64,000 nucleotides of DNA. Source: Variovorax sp. J2L1-78. GTDB lineage: Bacteria; Pseudomonadota; Gammaproteobacteria; Burkholderiales; Burkholderiaceae_C. Where the stretch lies: positions 496,001 to 560,000 of the forward strand of contig NZ_JASZYB010000001.1 in the NCBI RefSeq assembly GCF_030317205.1, read 5' to 3'. Shown piece after piece: positions 9,120 to 19,049 of the stretch (its first letter is position 1; every line of letters begins with the position of its first letter). The notes beneath the pieces were generated by a model. The model did no database searches. It saw only the letters and a program-made list of their open reading frames with translations, and was not told the origin of the DNA. Made by a program: the position numbers and the translations under genes.

Positions 9120-11321
9120 ATGTCTCAGTCCAACGACTCGCGCGACCTGCGCTCGACCCTCCCTGGCACCGGCGACCCTGCCGGTACCGATGCCGCGCAT
9201 GCCGCACGTGCCATGAACGCGAGCGACGGCGAGGCGCGCCGTCGGCTTCTCAAGCTCGGCGCCACGCTGCTGACCGTCGGCAGTGGTTCGCTGCTGGCGG
9301 CCTGTGGCGGTGGCGGCGATGCGTCGGCCGCACCTGCGGCTCCCGGCTCGCCATCGGGCAACACGCCGCCGCCTGCACCGTCGCCTGCCCCGGCGCCCGG
9401 GGCCGCGCCGGCACCGACGCCGATCTCGAGTTTCGCGCTCGCCGTGCTGCCCGACACGCAGTTCTATTCGCGCTACGCGACCACGGCGGAGAGCAGCCAG
9501 TACCAGACGCGCTTCGGCAACGAGCCTTTCTCCGCGCAGACAGGCTGGATCGCCGAGAACGCCAAGGCGCTGAACATTCCCTTCACCATCCATCTGGGCG
9601 ACGTGGTCGACCAGGTGCGCCTGGCCGATCAATGGAAGGTGGCAGACAGCGCGATGAAGGTGCTGGAGACCGCCAAGCAGCCGTACAGCGTGCTCGCCGG
9701 CAACCACGACGTGCTCAACGACGTCGACTACGGCATCGACCCGGTCGGCGGCACCGATGCGAACCGCACGCTGGCCAACGAGCCCTACCTGCAGTGGTTC
9801 GGCAAGACGCGCGCTGCGGCGCAGTCGACCTTCGGCGGGCGCGATGCGAGCGGCTTCCACGAATACCATGTGTTCGAGGCGCAGGGCCAGAAGTTCATGG
9901 TGCTGTCGCTGTCGTGGCGCGCGTCCGACGCCGGCATCGCCTGGGCCCGCAACGTCATCGCCAGCCACCCGACGCTGCCGGTGATCCTGGTCAACCACCA
10001 GCTGCTCAACATCGCCGCCGACGGCGTGAGCCCGCTGGAAACTGCCTACGGCCTGATGCTCTGGCAGAAGCTGATCCGTGACAACGACCAGATCTTCATG
10101 ACGCTCAACGGCCACCACCACGGTGCGGCCCACCTCACGAAGACCAACGACTTCGGCCATGCGGTCGAGGAGATGGTGGTCGACTACCAGATGGCCTACC
10201 AGGGCGGCAACGGCCTGATGCGTCTCTACGAATTCGACCTGACGAACAAGAAGATCAAGGTGCTGTCCTTCTCGCCGTGGGTGCCGGAGAAGCCGGCCGC
10301 CACGCTGACTTCCTTCGACCAGGCGGTGCTCACCACCGCCAACGAGGCGTTCACCATCGACATGGACTTCAGCCAGCGCTTCAGTGGCTTCAACAAGACC
10401 TTCGGTGTCGGCGAGGCGACCATCGCCTCGTCGCTGGTGGCGCAGGCCAAGGCCAAGATCCTCGCGAACTACACCGAGCCGACGGTGACCGTACCGCGCG
10501 CCGCCGCGAACAGCGAGGACTACCCGAAGGTCGCGAACACGCTGGCGCACTGGCGCTTCTTCGGCGGCACGGTGAACCAGCCGGTGCCGGTGGGCACCGT
10601 GATCGCCGACGTGACCGGCGCCAATCCGCTGCGCCGCGACGCGCTGAACCAGGGCGGCATCCAGGGCGCCGTGGCCGGCGACATCGTGTGGAGCGACGAC
10701 CGCCACCACCTGTCGGCTGCACCGGGTTCGGTGCGCTTCCTCAACACCGACAAGAACCTGCCGCGCCTGAGCTATTTCCTGACGGATGCCGCCGCGCCCC
10801 TGAATGCCCAGACGCTGGAGAGCGGCTACACGATCGAGGCCTTCATCAAGATCGACGCCGCCTGGACCAGCGGCAAGCAGGCCTGGATGAACGTCATGAC
10901 GCGCGACGGCCGGCGCGGCGATCTGGCGGGTTATTCGGGCGGAGACCCGGAATCGCCGCCGCTGCTGTTCGCCATCTCCAGCCTGCGCGAAGTGCAGTGG
11001 GAAGTCGTGCCGAGCCAGGGCACGCGTTCGCCGCGCACCAACTGGTCGGGCGAAATCATCGCCGGCGGCTGGGTGCACGTGGCGATCGTCAACGACCCCA
11101 CCTCGCACAACACCACGATGTACGTGGAAGGCGCGCCGGTGCTGCGCAACAGCAGCAACGTGCAAGGCCTGGCCACGCTGTCGGCAGCAATGCCCTGGGT
11201 GGTCGGCGGCGGCTCGTGGGACGGTGCCCGCGCCGACGGCTTCTTCGGCAACATCGGCGAGGTGCGTGTGGTCGCGGCGGCATTGAGGCCGTCGCAGTGG
11301 CTCACCGCCCGCGCCAGCTGA
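9120..11321 (+). CDS. Tat-exported lipoprotein metallophosphoesterase with LamG-like C-terminus
   Basis: A 733-residue protein started at the ATG at 9120. A long Tat n-region (RRRLLKLGATLL) and the lipobox LLAAC are followed by a Gly run and a Pro/Ala linker to about residue 100. The calcineurin-like domain then shows PDTQF, HLGDVVDQ, AGNHD, a NHQ segment and the terminal GHHHG metal ligands. The last roughly 200 residues form a concanavalin A/LamG-like domain (GYTIEAFIKID ... GNIGEVRVV). It probably acts at the cell surface on a phosphoester, with the lectin-like domain targeting a glycan; the substrate is unknown. It stands alone between divergent and convergent neighbours. Confidence 0.9.
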   Translation: MSQSNDSRDLRSTLPGTGDPAGTDAAHAARAMNASDGEARRRLLKLGATLLTVGSGSLLAACGGGGDASAAPAAPGSPSGNTPPPAPSPAPAPGAAPAPTPISSFALAVLPDTQFYSRYATTAESSQYQTRFGNEPFSAQTGWIAENAKALNIPFTIHLGDVVDQVRLADQWKVADSAMKVLETAKQPYSVLAGNHDVLNDVDYGIDPVGGTDANRTLANEPYLQWFGKTRAAAQSTFGGRDASGFHEYHVFEAQGQKFMVLSLSWRASDAGIAWARNVIASHPTLPVILVNHQLLNIAADGVSPLETAYGLMLWQKLIRDNDQIFMTLNGHHHGAAHLTKTNDFGHAVEEMVVDYQMAYQGGNGLMRLYEFDLTNKKIKVLSFSPWVPEKPAATLTSFDQAVLTTANEAFTIDMDFSQRFSGFNKTFGVGEATIASSLVAQAKAKILANYTEPTVTVPRAAANSEDYPKVANTLAHWRFFGGTVNQPVPVGTVIADVTGANPLRRDALNQGGIQGAVAGDIVWSDDRHHLSAAPGSVRFLNTDKNLPRLSYFLTDAAAPLNAQTLESGYTIEAFIKIDAAWTSGKQAWMNVMTRDGRRGDLAGYSGGDPESPPLLFAISSLREVQWEVVPSQGTRSPRTNWSGEIIAGGWVHVAIVNDPTSHNTTMYVEGAPVLRNSSNVQGLATLSAAMPWVVGGGSWDGARADGFFGNIGEVRVVAAALRPSQWLTARAS

Positions 11322-11349
11322 GCTGCACGCCGAGCGGCTTGTCGAGCGA

Positions 11350-13245
11350 CTAGCTCTCGCCCAGGAAGCCGCCGCTCTGGTGCGCCCACAGACGGGCGTA
11401 GAGGCCATTCTTCGCCAGCAGCGTCTGGTGATCGCCTTCCTCGACCACCTTGCCCTCGTCGAGCACGATGAGCCGGTCCATCGCCGCGATGGTCGACAGG
11501 CGGTGGGCGATGGCGATCACCGTCTTGCCTTCCATCAGCCGGTAGAGGCTCGCCTGGATGGCGGCCTCGACCTCGGAGTCGAGCGCGCTGGTGGCCTCGT
11601 CGAGCAGCAGGATGGGCGCGTCCTTGAGCATCACGCGTGCGATGGCGATGCGCTGGCGCTGGCCGCCCGACAGCTTCACGCCGCGTTCGCCGACGTGCGC
11701 CTGGTAGCCCTCGCGGCCCTTGGCGTCGCCCAGCGTGCCGATGAAGTCGTGCGCCTCGGCGCGCTCGGCGGCCGCACGGATCGCCTCGTCGCTCGCGTCG
11801 GGCCGGCCGTAGGCGATGTTGTCGGCCACCGAGCGGTGCAGCAGCGAGGTGTCCTGCGTGACCATGCCGATGTGCTCGCGCAGCGAATCCTGCGTGACCT
11901 GCGCGATGTCCTGTCCGTCGATGAGGATGCGGCCGCCGTCCAGGTCGTGGAAGCGCAGCAGCAGGTTCACCAGCGTCGACTTGCCCGCGCCCGAGCGCCC
12001 GACCAGGCCGATCTTCTCGCCGGGGCGCACCACCAGCGTCATGTCGTCGATCACGCGCGGGCGGCCTTCGGCGTAGCGGAAGCTGGCGTGCTCGAAGCGC
12101 ACCTCACCGTGCGGCACCTGGAGCGTCTTCGCGCCCGGCGCGTCGACCACGGTGCGTGCGCGCGAGAGCGTCTTCATGCCGTCCTGCACCGTGCCGATGT
12201 TCTCGAACAGGCTGGTCATCTCCCACATGATCCAGTGCGACATGCCCTGCAGGCGCAGCGCCATCGCGGTCGCCGCGGCCACCGCGCCCACGCCGACCGC
12301 ACCTTGCGACCACAGCCACAAGCCGGTGCCCGCCATGCCGGCGGTCAGGCCCATGCTGAGCACGTGGTTCGTGATCTCGAAGGCGCTCACCAGCCGCATC
12401 TGCGCCTGGCCGGTCGCCTGGAACTGCTGCATGGCCGACCGCGCGAAGCCGGCCTCGCGCTGGGTGTGCGAGAACAGCTTGACGGTGGCGATGTTGGTGT
12501 AGGCGTCGGTGATGCGGCCGGTCATGTCGGCGCGCGCATCGGCCTGCGCCTTGCCGATGACACCCAGGCGCGGCACGAACCACGCCAGTTGCACGATGTA
12601 GAGCAGCAGCCAGACCACGAAGGGAATCATCAGCTGCATGTCGAGCACCGCGGCCAGCACGATCAGCGTGATGATGTAGACGCCCATCGCCACCAGCACG
12701 TCGGCCAGCACGAAGATCGTGTCGCGCACGGCCAGCGCGGTCTGCATCACCTTGGCGGTGACGCGGCCGGCGAACTCGTCCTGGTAGAAGGCCATGCTCT
12801 GGCCGAGCATCAGGCGGTGGAAGTTCCATCGCAGCCGCATCGGCATGTTGATGGCCAGCGTCTGGTGCTTGACGATGGTCTGCAGGGCGACGACCGCGAT
12901 GCTCGCGACCAGCGCGATGGCCAGCCAGGTGAGCGTGGTGCCGCGGTCTTCCCACAGCCGGGCCGGCACCTGGCCGCCCAGCCAGTCGACGATGCGCCCG
13001 AGCATGGCGAACAGCAGCGCCTCGAAGGACGACATGGCGGCCGTGAGCAGCGCCATGGCCACGATCTTGCCGCGCAGGCCCGCGGTGCAGGCCCAGAGGA
13101 AGGCGAAGAAGCCGTCGGGCGGCAGCGCGGGCTCGGCGGCGGGGTAGGGGTTGAGGAGTCTCTCGAAGAAGCGGAACAAGGCGGAATGTCTCGGTGGCGG
13201 CGCGGCCATGGATGGCGCGGCAGGGTCATGTACGGCGAAGGGCAT
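11350..13245 (-). CDS. ABC exporter, fused permease and ATP-binding domains
   Basis: A 631-residue half-transporter. An N-terminal six-helix exporter domain (about residues 50-350) is followed by a nucleotide-binding domain with Walker A GRSGAGKST, signature LSGGQRQR, Walker B ILLLDEATSALD and switch AHRLSTI. It would dimerise in the inner membrane to export a lipid or drug-like substrate. The start is taken as the ATG at 13245 (MPFAVHDP); the ATG at 13209 is an alternative. The nearest relatives by eye are MsbA-like and multidrug exporters. It converges with the metallophosphoesterase gene and has no partner gene nearby. Confidence 0.9.
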   Translation of the reverse strand: MPFAVHDPAAPSMAAPPPRHSALFRFFERLLNPYPAAEPALPPDGFFAFLWACTAGLRGKIVAMALLTAAMSSFEALLFAMLGRIVDWLGGQVPARLWEDRGTTLTWLAIALVASIAVVALQTIVKHQTLAINMPMRLRWNFHRLMLGQSMAFYQDEFAGRVTAKVMQTALAVRDTIFVLADVLVAMGVYIITLIVLAAVLDMQLMIPFVVWLLLYIVQLAWFVPRLGVIGKAQADARADMTGRITDAYTNIATVKLFSHTQREAGFARSAMQQFQATGQAQMRLVSAFEITNHVLSMGLTAGMAGTGLWLWSQGAVGVGAVAAATAMALRLQGMSHWIMWEMTSLFENIGTVQDGMKTLSRARTVVDAPGAKTLQVPHGEVRFEHASFRYAEGRPRVIDDMTLVVRPGEKIGLVGRSGAGKSTLVNLLLRFHDLDGGRILIDGQDIAQVTQDSLREHIGMVTQDTSLLHRSVADNIAYGRPDASDEAIRAAAERAEAHDFIGTLGDAKGREGYQAHVGERGVKLSGGQRQRIAIARVMLKDAPILLLDEATSALDSEVEAAIQASLYRLMEGKTVIAIAHRLSTIAAMDRLIVLDEGKVVEEGDHQTLLAKNGLYARLWAHQSGGFLGES

Positions 13246-13279
13246 CGACTTTAGCGGCCCTGCGCGCGCCGCGCGTGTG

Positions 13280-13771
13280 TCAGGACTTTGCGTCCACCAT
13301 CTGTTGCACCCGCACCGCCAGTGCATCGAGCGTGAAGGGCTTGGTCATGACCTCCATGCCCGGGTCGAGGTGGCCGTTGCCGACCACCGCGTTCTCTGCG
13401 TAGCCCGTGATGAAGAGCACCTTGAGCTCGGGTCGCCCGGCGCGGGCCGCGTCGGCCAGCTGCCGGCCGTTCATGCCGCCGGGCAGGCCGACATCGGTGA
13501 TCAGCAGGTCGATCGGCACGTTGCTCTGCAGCAGCGCCAGGCCGGTGGCGCCTTCCTCGGCCTCGAGAATGCGATAGCCCAGCTCGACCAGGACATCGCT
13601 CACCAGCGCCCGCACCGTCGGTTCGTCGTCGACCACCAGCACCGTACCGGCGCCGGCATGCGGCGCCTCGCCGGCCGAAGGAGGCGGCTCGTCGACCGCC
13701 TCGGCCTCGTAGTGGCGCGGGAGATAGAGACACATCGTCGTGCCCAGTCCGGCTTCCGAATAGACGCGCAC
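13280..13771 (-). CDS. Detached receiver domain of the hybrid kinase (after an amber codon)
   Basis: This frame continues the kinase frame directly after the in-frame TAG. A GTG immediately following the stop could start a 163-residue protein, but the first 20 residues (VRVYSEAGLGTTMCLYLPRH) are the missing end of the kinase ATPase domain, so it is not a natural gene start. The rest is a full receiver domain: acidic pair in VDDEPT, phosphoacceptor Asp in ITDVGLPGG (residue 821 of the joined protein), Thr in FITGYAEN and Lys in MTKPF. It would be silent or weakly reinitiated if the stop is real, and part of an 890-residue hybrid kinase if the stop is an error or is read through. Confidence 0.75.
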   Translation of the reverse strand: MRVYSEAGLGTTMCLYLPRHYEAEAVDEPPPSAGEAPHAGAGTVLVVDDEPTVRALVSDVLVELGYRILEAEEGATGLALLQSNVPIDLLITDVGLPGGMNGRQLADAARAGRPELKVLFITGYAENAVVGNGHLDPGMEVMTKPFTLDALAVRVQQMVDAKS

Positions 13772-15955
13772 CTACCCGCCCGACTGGCGCGCGAAGCCGT
13801 AGACCATCGACAGGCCCAGGCCGGTGCCCATGCCGATCGGCTTGGTGGTGAAGAAGGGCTCGAACACGCGCTGGGCCACGTCCGGCGCCATGCCGGTGCC
13901 GGTGTCGGTGACGCAGAGCGACACGTACTGCCCCGGCGGCAGGTCGCGTTCTTTGGCGATGCGCTCGTCCATCCACTTGTTGGCCGTCTCGATCGTCAGG
14001 CGCCCGCCGCCGGGCATGGCATCGCGCGCGTTGAGGCACAGGTTGAGCAGCGCGTTCTCGAGCTGGTGCGGGTCGACCTGCGTGATCCACAGGCCGACCG
14101 CGCCCACCACCTCGAGCTGGTTCTCCGGGCCGATGGTGCGGCGGATCAGGTCTTCCATGCCGCGCACCAGCCGGTTGATGTCGGTCGCCTTGGGGTCCAG
14201 TGTCTGGCGGCGCGAGAAGGCCAGCAGCCGGTGCGTCAAGGCGGCGGCGCGCCGCGCCGCGCCCTGGCCGACGTTGATGTAACGCTCCAGGTCTTCGTGG
14301 CGGCCCTGCTTGAGGCGCCGCTGCATCAGTTCGAGGCTGCCGGTGATGCCGGCCAGCAGGTTGTTGAAGTCGTGCGCCAGGCCGCCGGTGAGCTGGCCGA
14401 CGGCCTCCATCTTCTGGGCCTGGCGCAGCGCCTCCTGCGCGGCCTCGCGCTCTCGGGATTCGATGCGCAGTCGCTCCAGCGCTTCCTCCACCTCGCGGGT
14501 ACGTTCGGCGATGCGTGTCTCGAGGCTGCTGTTGAGCGCGCGCAGGGCGTTCTCGGCCAGCACCCGTTCGGTCACGTCCGAGCCTTCGGCGAAGACGCCG
14601 GTGGCCGCGCCGTTGGCGTCGAGGATCGGCTGGTAGACGAAGTCCAGGAAGCGTTCGGCCAAGGGCGCGCCGGACTCGCGCTGCAGCATGATGCGACGCG
14701 CGCTGCCGACGAAGGGCGTCCCGCGCGCATAGACCGTGTCGAGCAGCTCGAAGAAGCCCTGGCCCGTCAGTTCGGGCAGCGCGTCGCGCAGAGGCATGCC
14801 CTCGACCCTGCGGTGGCCGATCAGCTGCTGGTAGGCATCGTTCATCAGTTCGATGACGTGCGTCGGCCCGCTCAGCACGCACATGAAGCCCGGCGCCTTG
14901 CGGAACAGGCCGCGCAGGCGATCGCGCTCGGCGGTGCTGGTCTCGAGCGCCTCGGCGTTCGAGAGGCTGGGCGCGATCTGGCCGGCCAGCAATTGCACGA
15001 AGCTCAGGTAGTCGGCGGTGATCGGCCGGTAGGGGTTGGTGCCGCACACCAGGAAGCCCGCCGGCCGCGCCGTGCCCTGCGGCGGCAGCGCGACCACGAA
15101 GGCGGCGGGGGCGGGCAGGTCCCACGGTCCGCACGGCACGTCGGGCATCTGGTCGAGGGAGACCACGAACGACGCCTCGCTCACCAGCACCCGCTCGATG
15201 GGCCAGGGTGCCTCGTCACCGGATGTCAGTCGTTGGGGTGCCAGCGCATGGCCACCGGTGATGCCGGTCGTGCAGTGGAGATGCGCATCGCCGGCTGCGT
15301 CGAACAGGTACATCAGGGCAAAGGGCAGGTCGCGTGGTGCGCGCCCGAGCGCCTGGCGGGTCGCCTCGATCACGCCCTGACGCGTGTCCACGGCCGACAG
15401 GCTGGCGCTGAGCGCACGCAGCAACTCGAGCCGCCGTTCGCTGATCACGCGCCCCGTCACCTCCGACACCGCGCAGAACAGGCCCTCGACCTTGCCCTGG
15501 TCGCCCAGGAGCGGGCTGTACGAGAAGGTGTGGTAGGTCTCCTCGGGGCAGCCGGAGCGCTCCAGCACCAGCATCATCGAGTCGTCCCAGGTCGACTCGC
15601 CTTTCTCGTACACCGTCTCGATGCGGCCCTTGACGTCGTCCCAGATCTCGGACCACAGCTCGCGCGTGGGCATCGCCAGCGACCTCGGATGCTTCCGCCC
15701 GAGTGTGGGCCGGTAGGCGTCGTTGTAGAAAAAGGCGACGTCCGGGCCCCAGCCCAGCCACATCTCGAAACGGGAGGTCAGCAGGATGCGCAGGGCCACC
15801 TTCAGCCCCTCGGGCCACTGGGCCGGGGTGCCCAATGGCGTGGACGCCCAGTCGTGCTGCCGCATGAGCTGCGCCATCTCGCTGTTGCCCACGAAGATGT
15901 CGTCGTAGGGGGCGGGCGGACGGGCGTGGTCGGTGGCGTGCGGCTGCTGCGTCAT
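13772..15955 (-). CDS. PAS/GAF sensor histidine kinase, truncated by an in-frame amber codon
   Basis: 727 residues ending at a TAG (13772-13774). Domains in order: an N-terminal PAS-like region ([10 protein letters not shown] ... [12 protein letters not shown]), a GAF-like region, a PAS region (about 330-470), a HisKA with phospho-His 528 in LAHDFNN, and an ATPase domain with N box [15 protein letters not shown]1 DTGTGM and G2 [11 protein letters not shown]. No membrane segments are seen, so it is a soluble sensor. The stop replaces the residue after QSGG in the conserved SGGxVRVYSE segment, removing the last ATPase strand and the receiver domain that follows in the same frame. The N-terminal PAS type is common in Variovorax-like hybrid kinases. 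Confidence 0.85.
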   Translation of the reverse strand: MTQQPHATDHARPPAPYDDIFVGNSEMAQLMRQHDWASTPLGTPAQWPEGLKVALRILLTSRFEMWLGWGPDVAFFYNDAYRPTLGRKHPRSLAMPTRELWSEIWDDVKGRIETVYEKGESTWDDSMMLVLERSGCPEETYHTFSYSPLLGDQGKVEGLFCAVSEVTGRVISERRLELLRALSASLSAVDTRQGVIEATRQALGRAPRDLPFALMYLFDAAGDAHLHCTTGITGGHALAPQRLTSGDEAPWPIERVLVSEASFVVSLDQMPDVPCGPWDLPAPAAFVVALPPQGTARPAGFLVCGTNPYRPITADYLSFVQLLAGQIAPSLSNAEALETSTAERDRLRGLFRKAPGFMCVLSGPTHVIELMNDAYQQLIGHRRVEGMPLRDALPELTGQGFFELLDTVYARGTPFVGSARRIMLQRESGAPLAERFLDFVYQPILDANGAATGVFAEGSDVTERVLAENALRALNSSLETRIAERTREVEEALERLRIESREREAAQEALRQAQKMEAVGQLTGGLAHDFNNLLAGITGSLELMQRRLKQGRHEDLERYINVGQGAARRAAALTHRLLAFSRRQTLDPKATDINRLVRGMEDLIRRTIGPENQLEVVGAVGLWITQVDPHQLENALLNLCLNARDAMPGGGRLTIETANKWMDERIAKERDLPPGQYVSLCVTDTGTGMAPDVAQRVFEPFFTTKPIGMGTGLGLSMVYGFARQSGG

Positions 15956-16042
15956 TTGGCAACGACGGTAGCAGTGGCCCTGGGCCGGGTGCGTCGGACA
16001 ATTGCCACGCCGCGCGGCAGCGGCGAGGCCCGCCGCAAAGGC

Positions 16043-17185
16043 TCAGCGCTTGTGCGGCGCGATCAGGTATTTCTCGCCGGTGGCGCGCTGGTTGTAGCGC
16101 GCGATCGCGTCGAGCGTCAGCACCTCGGGCAGCGACAGCTCGCCGGCGTAGCGGCTCGCGAAGGTGGTCTTCAGCTCGGCCGCAACCCGCTGCTTGAGCA
16201 CCTGCGCCGCGGCCGGGCCGATCTTCTGCAGGAAGGGAAACAGCAGCCAGCCGCCCATGCCCCACGCCATGCCGAAGTTGCGGCGGAACTCGGTCGGCCG
16301 CGTGTCCAGGCCGCCATACAGGTACACCTGCTTGTGGGTGCTGGTGCCATAGCGGCTGTAGACGGTGGCGGTGCGCACCAGCGCGGCTTCCATGCAGCCG
16401 AGGATCTGTCCGGCCAGCGGGCCGCCGCCGGTGGCGTCGAAGGCGATGGTTGCACCGGTGGCGACCAGGGCCTCGGTCAGGTCGTCGAGGAAGGTCGGTG
16501 CACTGGCGTCGCACACATGCACCGCACCCTGCGACTTCAGCAGCGCCACCTGCTCGGGCCTGCGCACGATGTTGACCAGCGCGATGCCGTCCTTCAGGCA
16601 GATGCGTTGCAGCATCTGGCCGAGGTTCGATGCCGCCGCGGTGTGCACCAGGGCGGTGTGGCCTTCGCGCTTCATGGTCTCGACCATGCCGAGCGCCGTG
16701 AGCGGGTTGACGAAGGACGACGCGCCCTCGGCCGGCGTCGCGTCGTCGGGCAGCCGCAGGCACTGGTCGGCGGCGATCACGCGGTACTGCGCGTACATCG
16801 CACCGCCGATCACGGCCACGGTCTTGCCGAGCAGGGCCTGCGCGGCAGGCGAGCTGCCGGCCTCGACCACCACGCCCGCGCCTTCGTTGCCGACCGGCAT
16901 CGATTCGCCCACGCGGCCGGCCATTGCCTTCATGCCGGCCTCGGGCACGCGCGCCGTCACCACGGGATGTGCGGGCGTGCCGGACACGGCCGCCGTTCCC
17001 ATGTCTGCGGCACCGAAGAGCAGGCCCAGGTCCGACGGGTTGATCGGTGCGGCCTCCAGCCGCACCACCACCTCGTCGGGGTCGGGCGTGGCGACCGTCA
17101 CCTCGGCCAGGCTCACTTCGAGCTCGCCGGACGGCGTGATGAGGGAGCGGAGTTCGAGGGCGGTGCGGTCGGTGGGGAAGGGCAT
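16043..17185 (-). CDS. MDR-family zinc-binding-dehydrogenase-like oxidoreductase
   Basis: A 380-residue protein of the medium-chain dehydrogenase/reductase family. The start is the ATG at 17185, preceded by GGAGA; an upstream in-frame ATG at 17206 lacks a site. The N-terminal GroES-like domain has EAAPINPSDLG and GNEGAGVVVEAG, and the Rossmann part carries LVHTAAASNLGQMLQ. The cysteine clusters of zinc alcohol dehydrogenases are absent, so it is closer to the quinone-reductase branch, using NADPH to reduce a carbonyl or enone. The specific substrate is not evident. It lies between the kinase and a LysR gene on the same strand. Confidence 0.85.
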   Translation of the reverse strand: MPFPTDRTALELRSLITPSGELEVSLAEVTVATPDPDEVVVRLEAAPINPSDLGLLFGAADMGTAAVSGTPAHPVVTARVPEAGMKAMAGRVGESMPVGNEGAGVVVEAGSSPAAQALLGKTVAVIGGAMYAQYRVIAADQCLRLPDDATPAEGASSFVNPLTALGMVETMKREGHTALVHTAAASNLGQMLQRICLKDGIALVNIVRRPEQVALLKSQGAVHVCDASAPTFLDDLTEALVATGATIAFDATGGGPLAGQILGCMEAALVRTATVYSRYGTSTHKQVYLYGGLDTRPTEFRRNFGMAWGMGGWLLFPFLQKIGPAAAQVLKQRVAAELKTTFASRYAGELSLPEVLTLDAIARYNQRATGEKYLIAPHKR

Positions 17186-17235
17186 GGGGAATCTCCGAGG
17201 CTGCAAGGGGGCGCCAGTCTAGAGCTGACGGCATG

Positions 17236-18132
17236 TCATGGCTTGCGCTCAGGCGACAGCGCCTGCCCCAGAAAATCGATGAAGCTGCGCAGCTTGGGCG
17301 CCATGTACTGGCGGCTGGTGTAGACCGCGAAGAGCGTCACCGGTGCCACGCTGTAGGCCGGGATCAGGGGCACGAGGCGGCCGGCCGCGATGTCCTCGTC
17401 GACCAGCCAGCCCGGCAGGAAGGACACACCCAGGCCGGCGCGCACCGCGTGCAGCGTGAGGTTGGTGTCGTCGGAGCGCAGCACCGGGCTGAGCCGCAGC
17501 GGCGCCTGCCGCCCGCCCGGCCCGCGCAGCGCGAAGCCTTCCAGGTTCACGTAGCTCGGCACGATGGCGCCGAGCCGCGCCAGGTCGACCGGCGTGGCGG
17601 GCACGCCATCGCGCGCCAGCAGGTCGGCCGCACCCACCAGATGGAACTGCACCTGGCACAGCGGCCGTGCGATGAGCGTGGGCGAGGGCTCCTGCGTGGC
17701 GCGCAGTGCCAGGTCGTAGCCGTCGGCGGCCAGGTCGACCTTGCGGTTCTCCAGGTGCATGTCGACCAGCACTTCAGGGAAGGCCGCACGGTAGTCGGCC
17801 AGCACCCGCGCGATGCGCGGCGTGGCGCACCACACCGGCGCGCTGATCTTCAACTGTCCGCGCGGCGCTTCGTTCTTGCGGCCGATGGCGGCCTCGGCAG
17901 CATCGAGCAGGTCGAGCGCCTGGGCACTCTGCGCGTACCAGGCCTCGCCGGCCTCGGTCAGGCTCAGGTGGCGACTGGAGCGGTTGAGCAGCCGCGCGCC
18001 CAGCGACTTCTCCAGCTGTGCGACATGCTTGCTGGCCATCGGCGCCGAGATGTCGAGCCGGTCCGCCGCGGCGGTGAAGCTGCCGGCGTCCACCACCTCG
18101 CGAAACACCCGCAGACTGGTCAGACGGTCCAT
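17236..18132 (-). CDS. LysR-family transcriptional regulator
   Basis: A 298-residue LysR protein. The ATG at 18132 is preceded by an AAGGAAA site; a longer reading from 18240 would overlap the divergent gene. Residues 1-60 are the HTH (MDRLTSLRVFREVVDAGSFTAAADRLDIS...), typical of the DsdC/PA0477-like branch, and the rest is the effector-binding domain. It is divergent from the extradiol-dioxygenase-like gene over 91 bases that include an inverted repeat, the standard arrangement for local control of that gene. Confidence 0.92.
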   Translation of the reverse strand: MDRLTSLRVFREVVDAGSFTAAADRLDISAPMASKHVAQLEKSLGARLLNRSSRHLSLTEAGEAWYAQSAQALDLLDAAEAAIGRKNEAPRGQLKISAPVWCATPRIARVLADYRAAFPEVLVDMHLENRKVDLAADGYDLALRATQEPSPTLIARPLCQVQFHLVGAADLLARDGVPATPVDLARLGAIVPSYVNLEGFALRGPGGRQAPLRLSPVLRSDDTNLTLHAVRAGLGVSFLPGWLVDEDIAAGRLVPLIPAYSVAPVTLFAVYTSRQYMAPKLRSFIDFLGQALSPERKP

Positions 18133-18177
18133 GGTTGATTTCCTTTGGAGAAACGATGCGTTGAATGCTAGCCCATC

Positions 18178-18196
18178 GATTTCTGGAGGTGAAATC
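18178..18196. promoter_or_regulatory. Inverted repeat between divergent LysR and dioxygenase genes
   Basis: Perfect 6-base arms GATTTC and GAAATC flank a 7-base spacer. The site lies 28 bases upstream of the dioxygenase start and about 45 bases upstream of the LysR start, a plausible LysR operator overlapping the core promoter. Confidence 0.45.
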
Positions 18197-18223
18197 TCTA
18201 GACTTGCCGCCAAGGAGCATTCC

Positions 18224-19042
18224 ATGACCACGAACCACACGACCCTTCCGACCTATTTCATCTCCCACGGCGGGGGCCCCTGGCCCTGGATGAAGCGCGA
18301 GATGGGCGATGCCTACGCCCAGCTCGAGGCCTCGCTGGCCGACATCCCGCGCCAGATTGGCCGCACGCCGCGCGCGATCCTCATGGTGTCGGCCCACTGG
18401 GAGACCCCCGCCTTCACGGTGCAGGGCAGCCCGCGCCCGCCGATGATCTACGACTACGGCGGTTTTCCCGCCCACACCTACCAGGTGCACTACGACGCGC
18501 CCGGCTCGCCCGAGTTGGCGCAGCGCGTGCGCGAACTGATCGAGGCCGCCGGTCTGCCGTCGGGCATCGACGCGGAGCGGGGTTACGACCATGGCATGTT
18601 CTCGCCGATGGCTGCGATCTACCCGAAGGCCGACGTGCCGGTGGTGCAGCTGTCGCTCCGGCGCGGGCTCGACCCGGCCGAGCACCTGGCCTTGGGTCGC
18701 GCGCTGGCCCCCCTGCGCCGCGAAGACGTGCTGATCATCGGCAGCGGCCTGAGCTACCACAACCTGCGCAATTTCGGCCCGCAGGCGCGCGACGTGTCGA
18801 AGGCCTTCGACGACTGGCTCGACCAGACCGTGGTGCAGGCCGCCCCGGCCGAACGGGTGGCGCAGCTGATCGACTGGTCGTCGGCGCCGGCCGCGCGCAT
18901 CGCACATCCGCGCGAGGAGCACCTGATCCCGCTGATGGTCGCGGTCGGCGCGGCCGAGGGCGAGCAGGGCGAGCGCGTGTACCACGAGTCGGCCTTCATG
19001 GGTGGTATTGCCGTGTCGAGCTTTCGCATCGGCGCGGCCTGA
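18224..19042 (+). CDS. Class III extradiol ring-cleavage dioxygenase family (DODA/YgiD-like)
   Basis: A 272-residue LigB-like protein. The expected iron/zinc ligands are visible: His in ISHGGGPW (near residue 13), SAHWET (near 57), GYDHGMFSPM (near 125), and later GSGLSYHN and the EEHLIPL region. Family members open catechol rings, and the YgiD/DODA branch acts on DOPA-like catechols. A strong AAGGAG site (18212-18217) sets the start. The protein is cytoplasmic, has no accessory pathway genes nearby, and is probably regulated by the divergent LysR. Its physiological substrate is uncertain. Confidence 0.9.
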   Translation: MTTNHTTLPTYFISHGGGPWPWMKREMGDAYAQLEASLADIPRQIGRTPRAILMVSAHWETPAFTVQGSPRPPMIYDYGGFPAHTYQVHYDAPGSPELAQRVRELIEAAGLPSGIDAERGYDHGMFSPMAAIYPKADVPVVQLSLRRGLDPAEHLALGRALAPLRREDVLIIGSGLSYHNLRNFGPQARDVSKAFDDWLDQTVVQAAPAERVAQLIDWSSAPAARIAHPREEHLIPLMVAVGAAEGEQGERVYHESAFMGGIAVSSFRIGAA

Positions 19043-19049
19043 GCGCGCC

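Noticed and set aside
13151..17323. A 1390-residue open frame on the plus strand opposite the kinase and MDR genes.
   Set aside because: Its translation is a low-complexity Ala/Arg/His/Gly-rich mirror of real minus-strand genes, a known effect of high-GC codon use. No domain or start site supports it.
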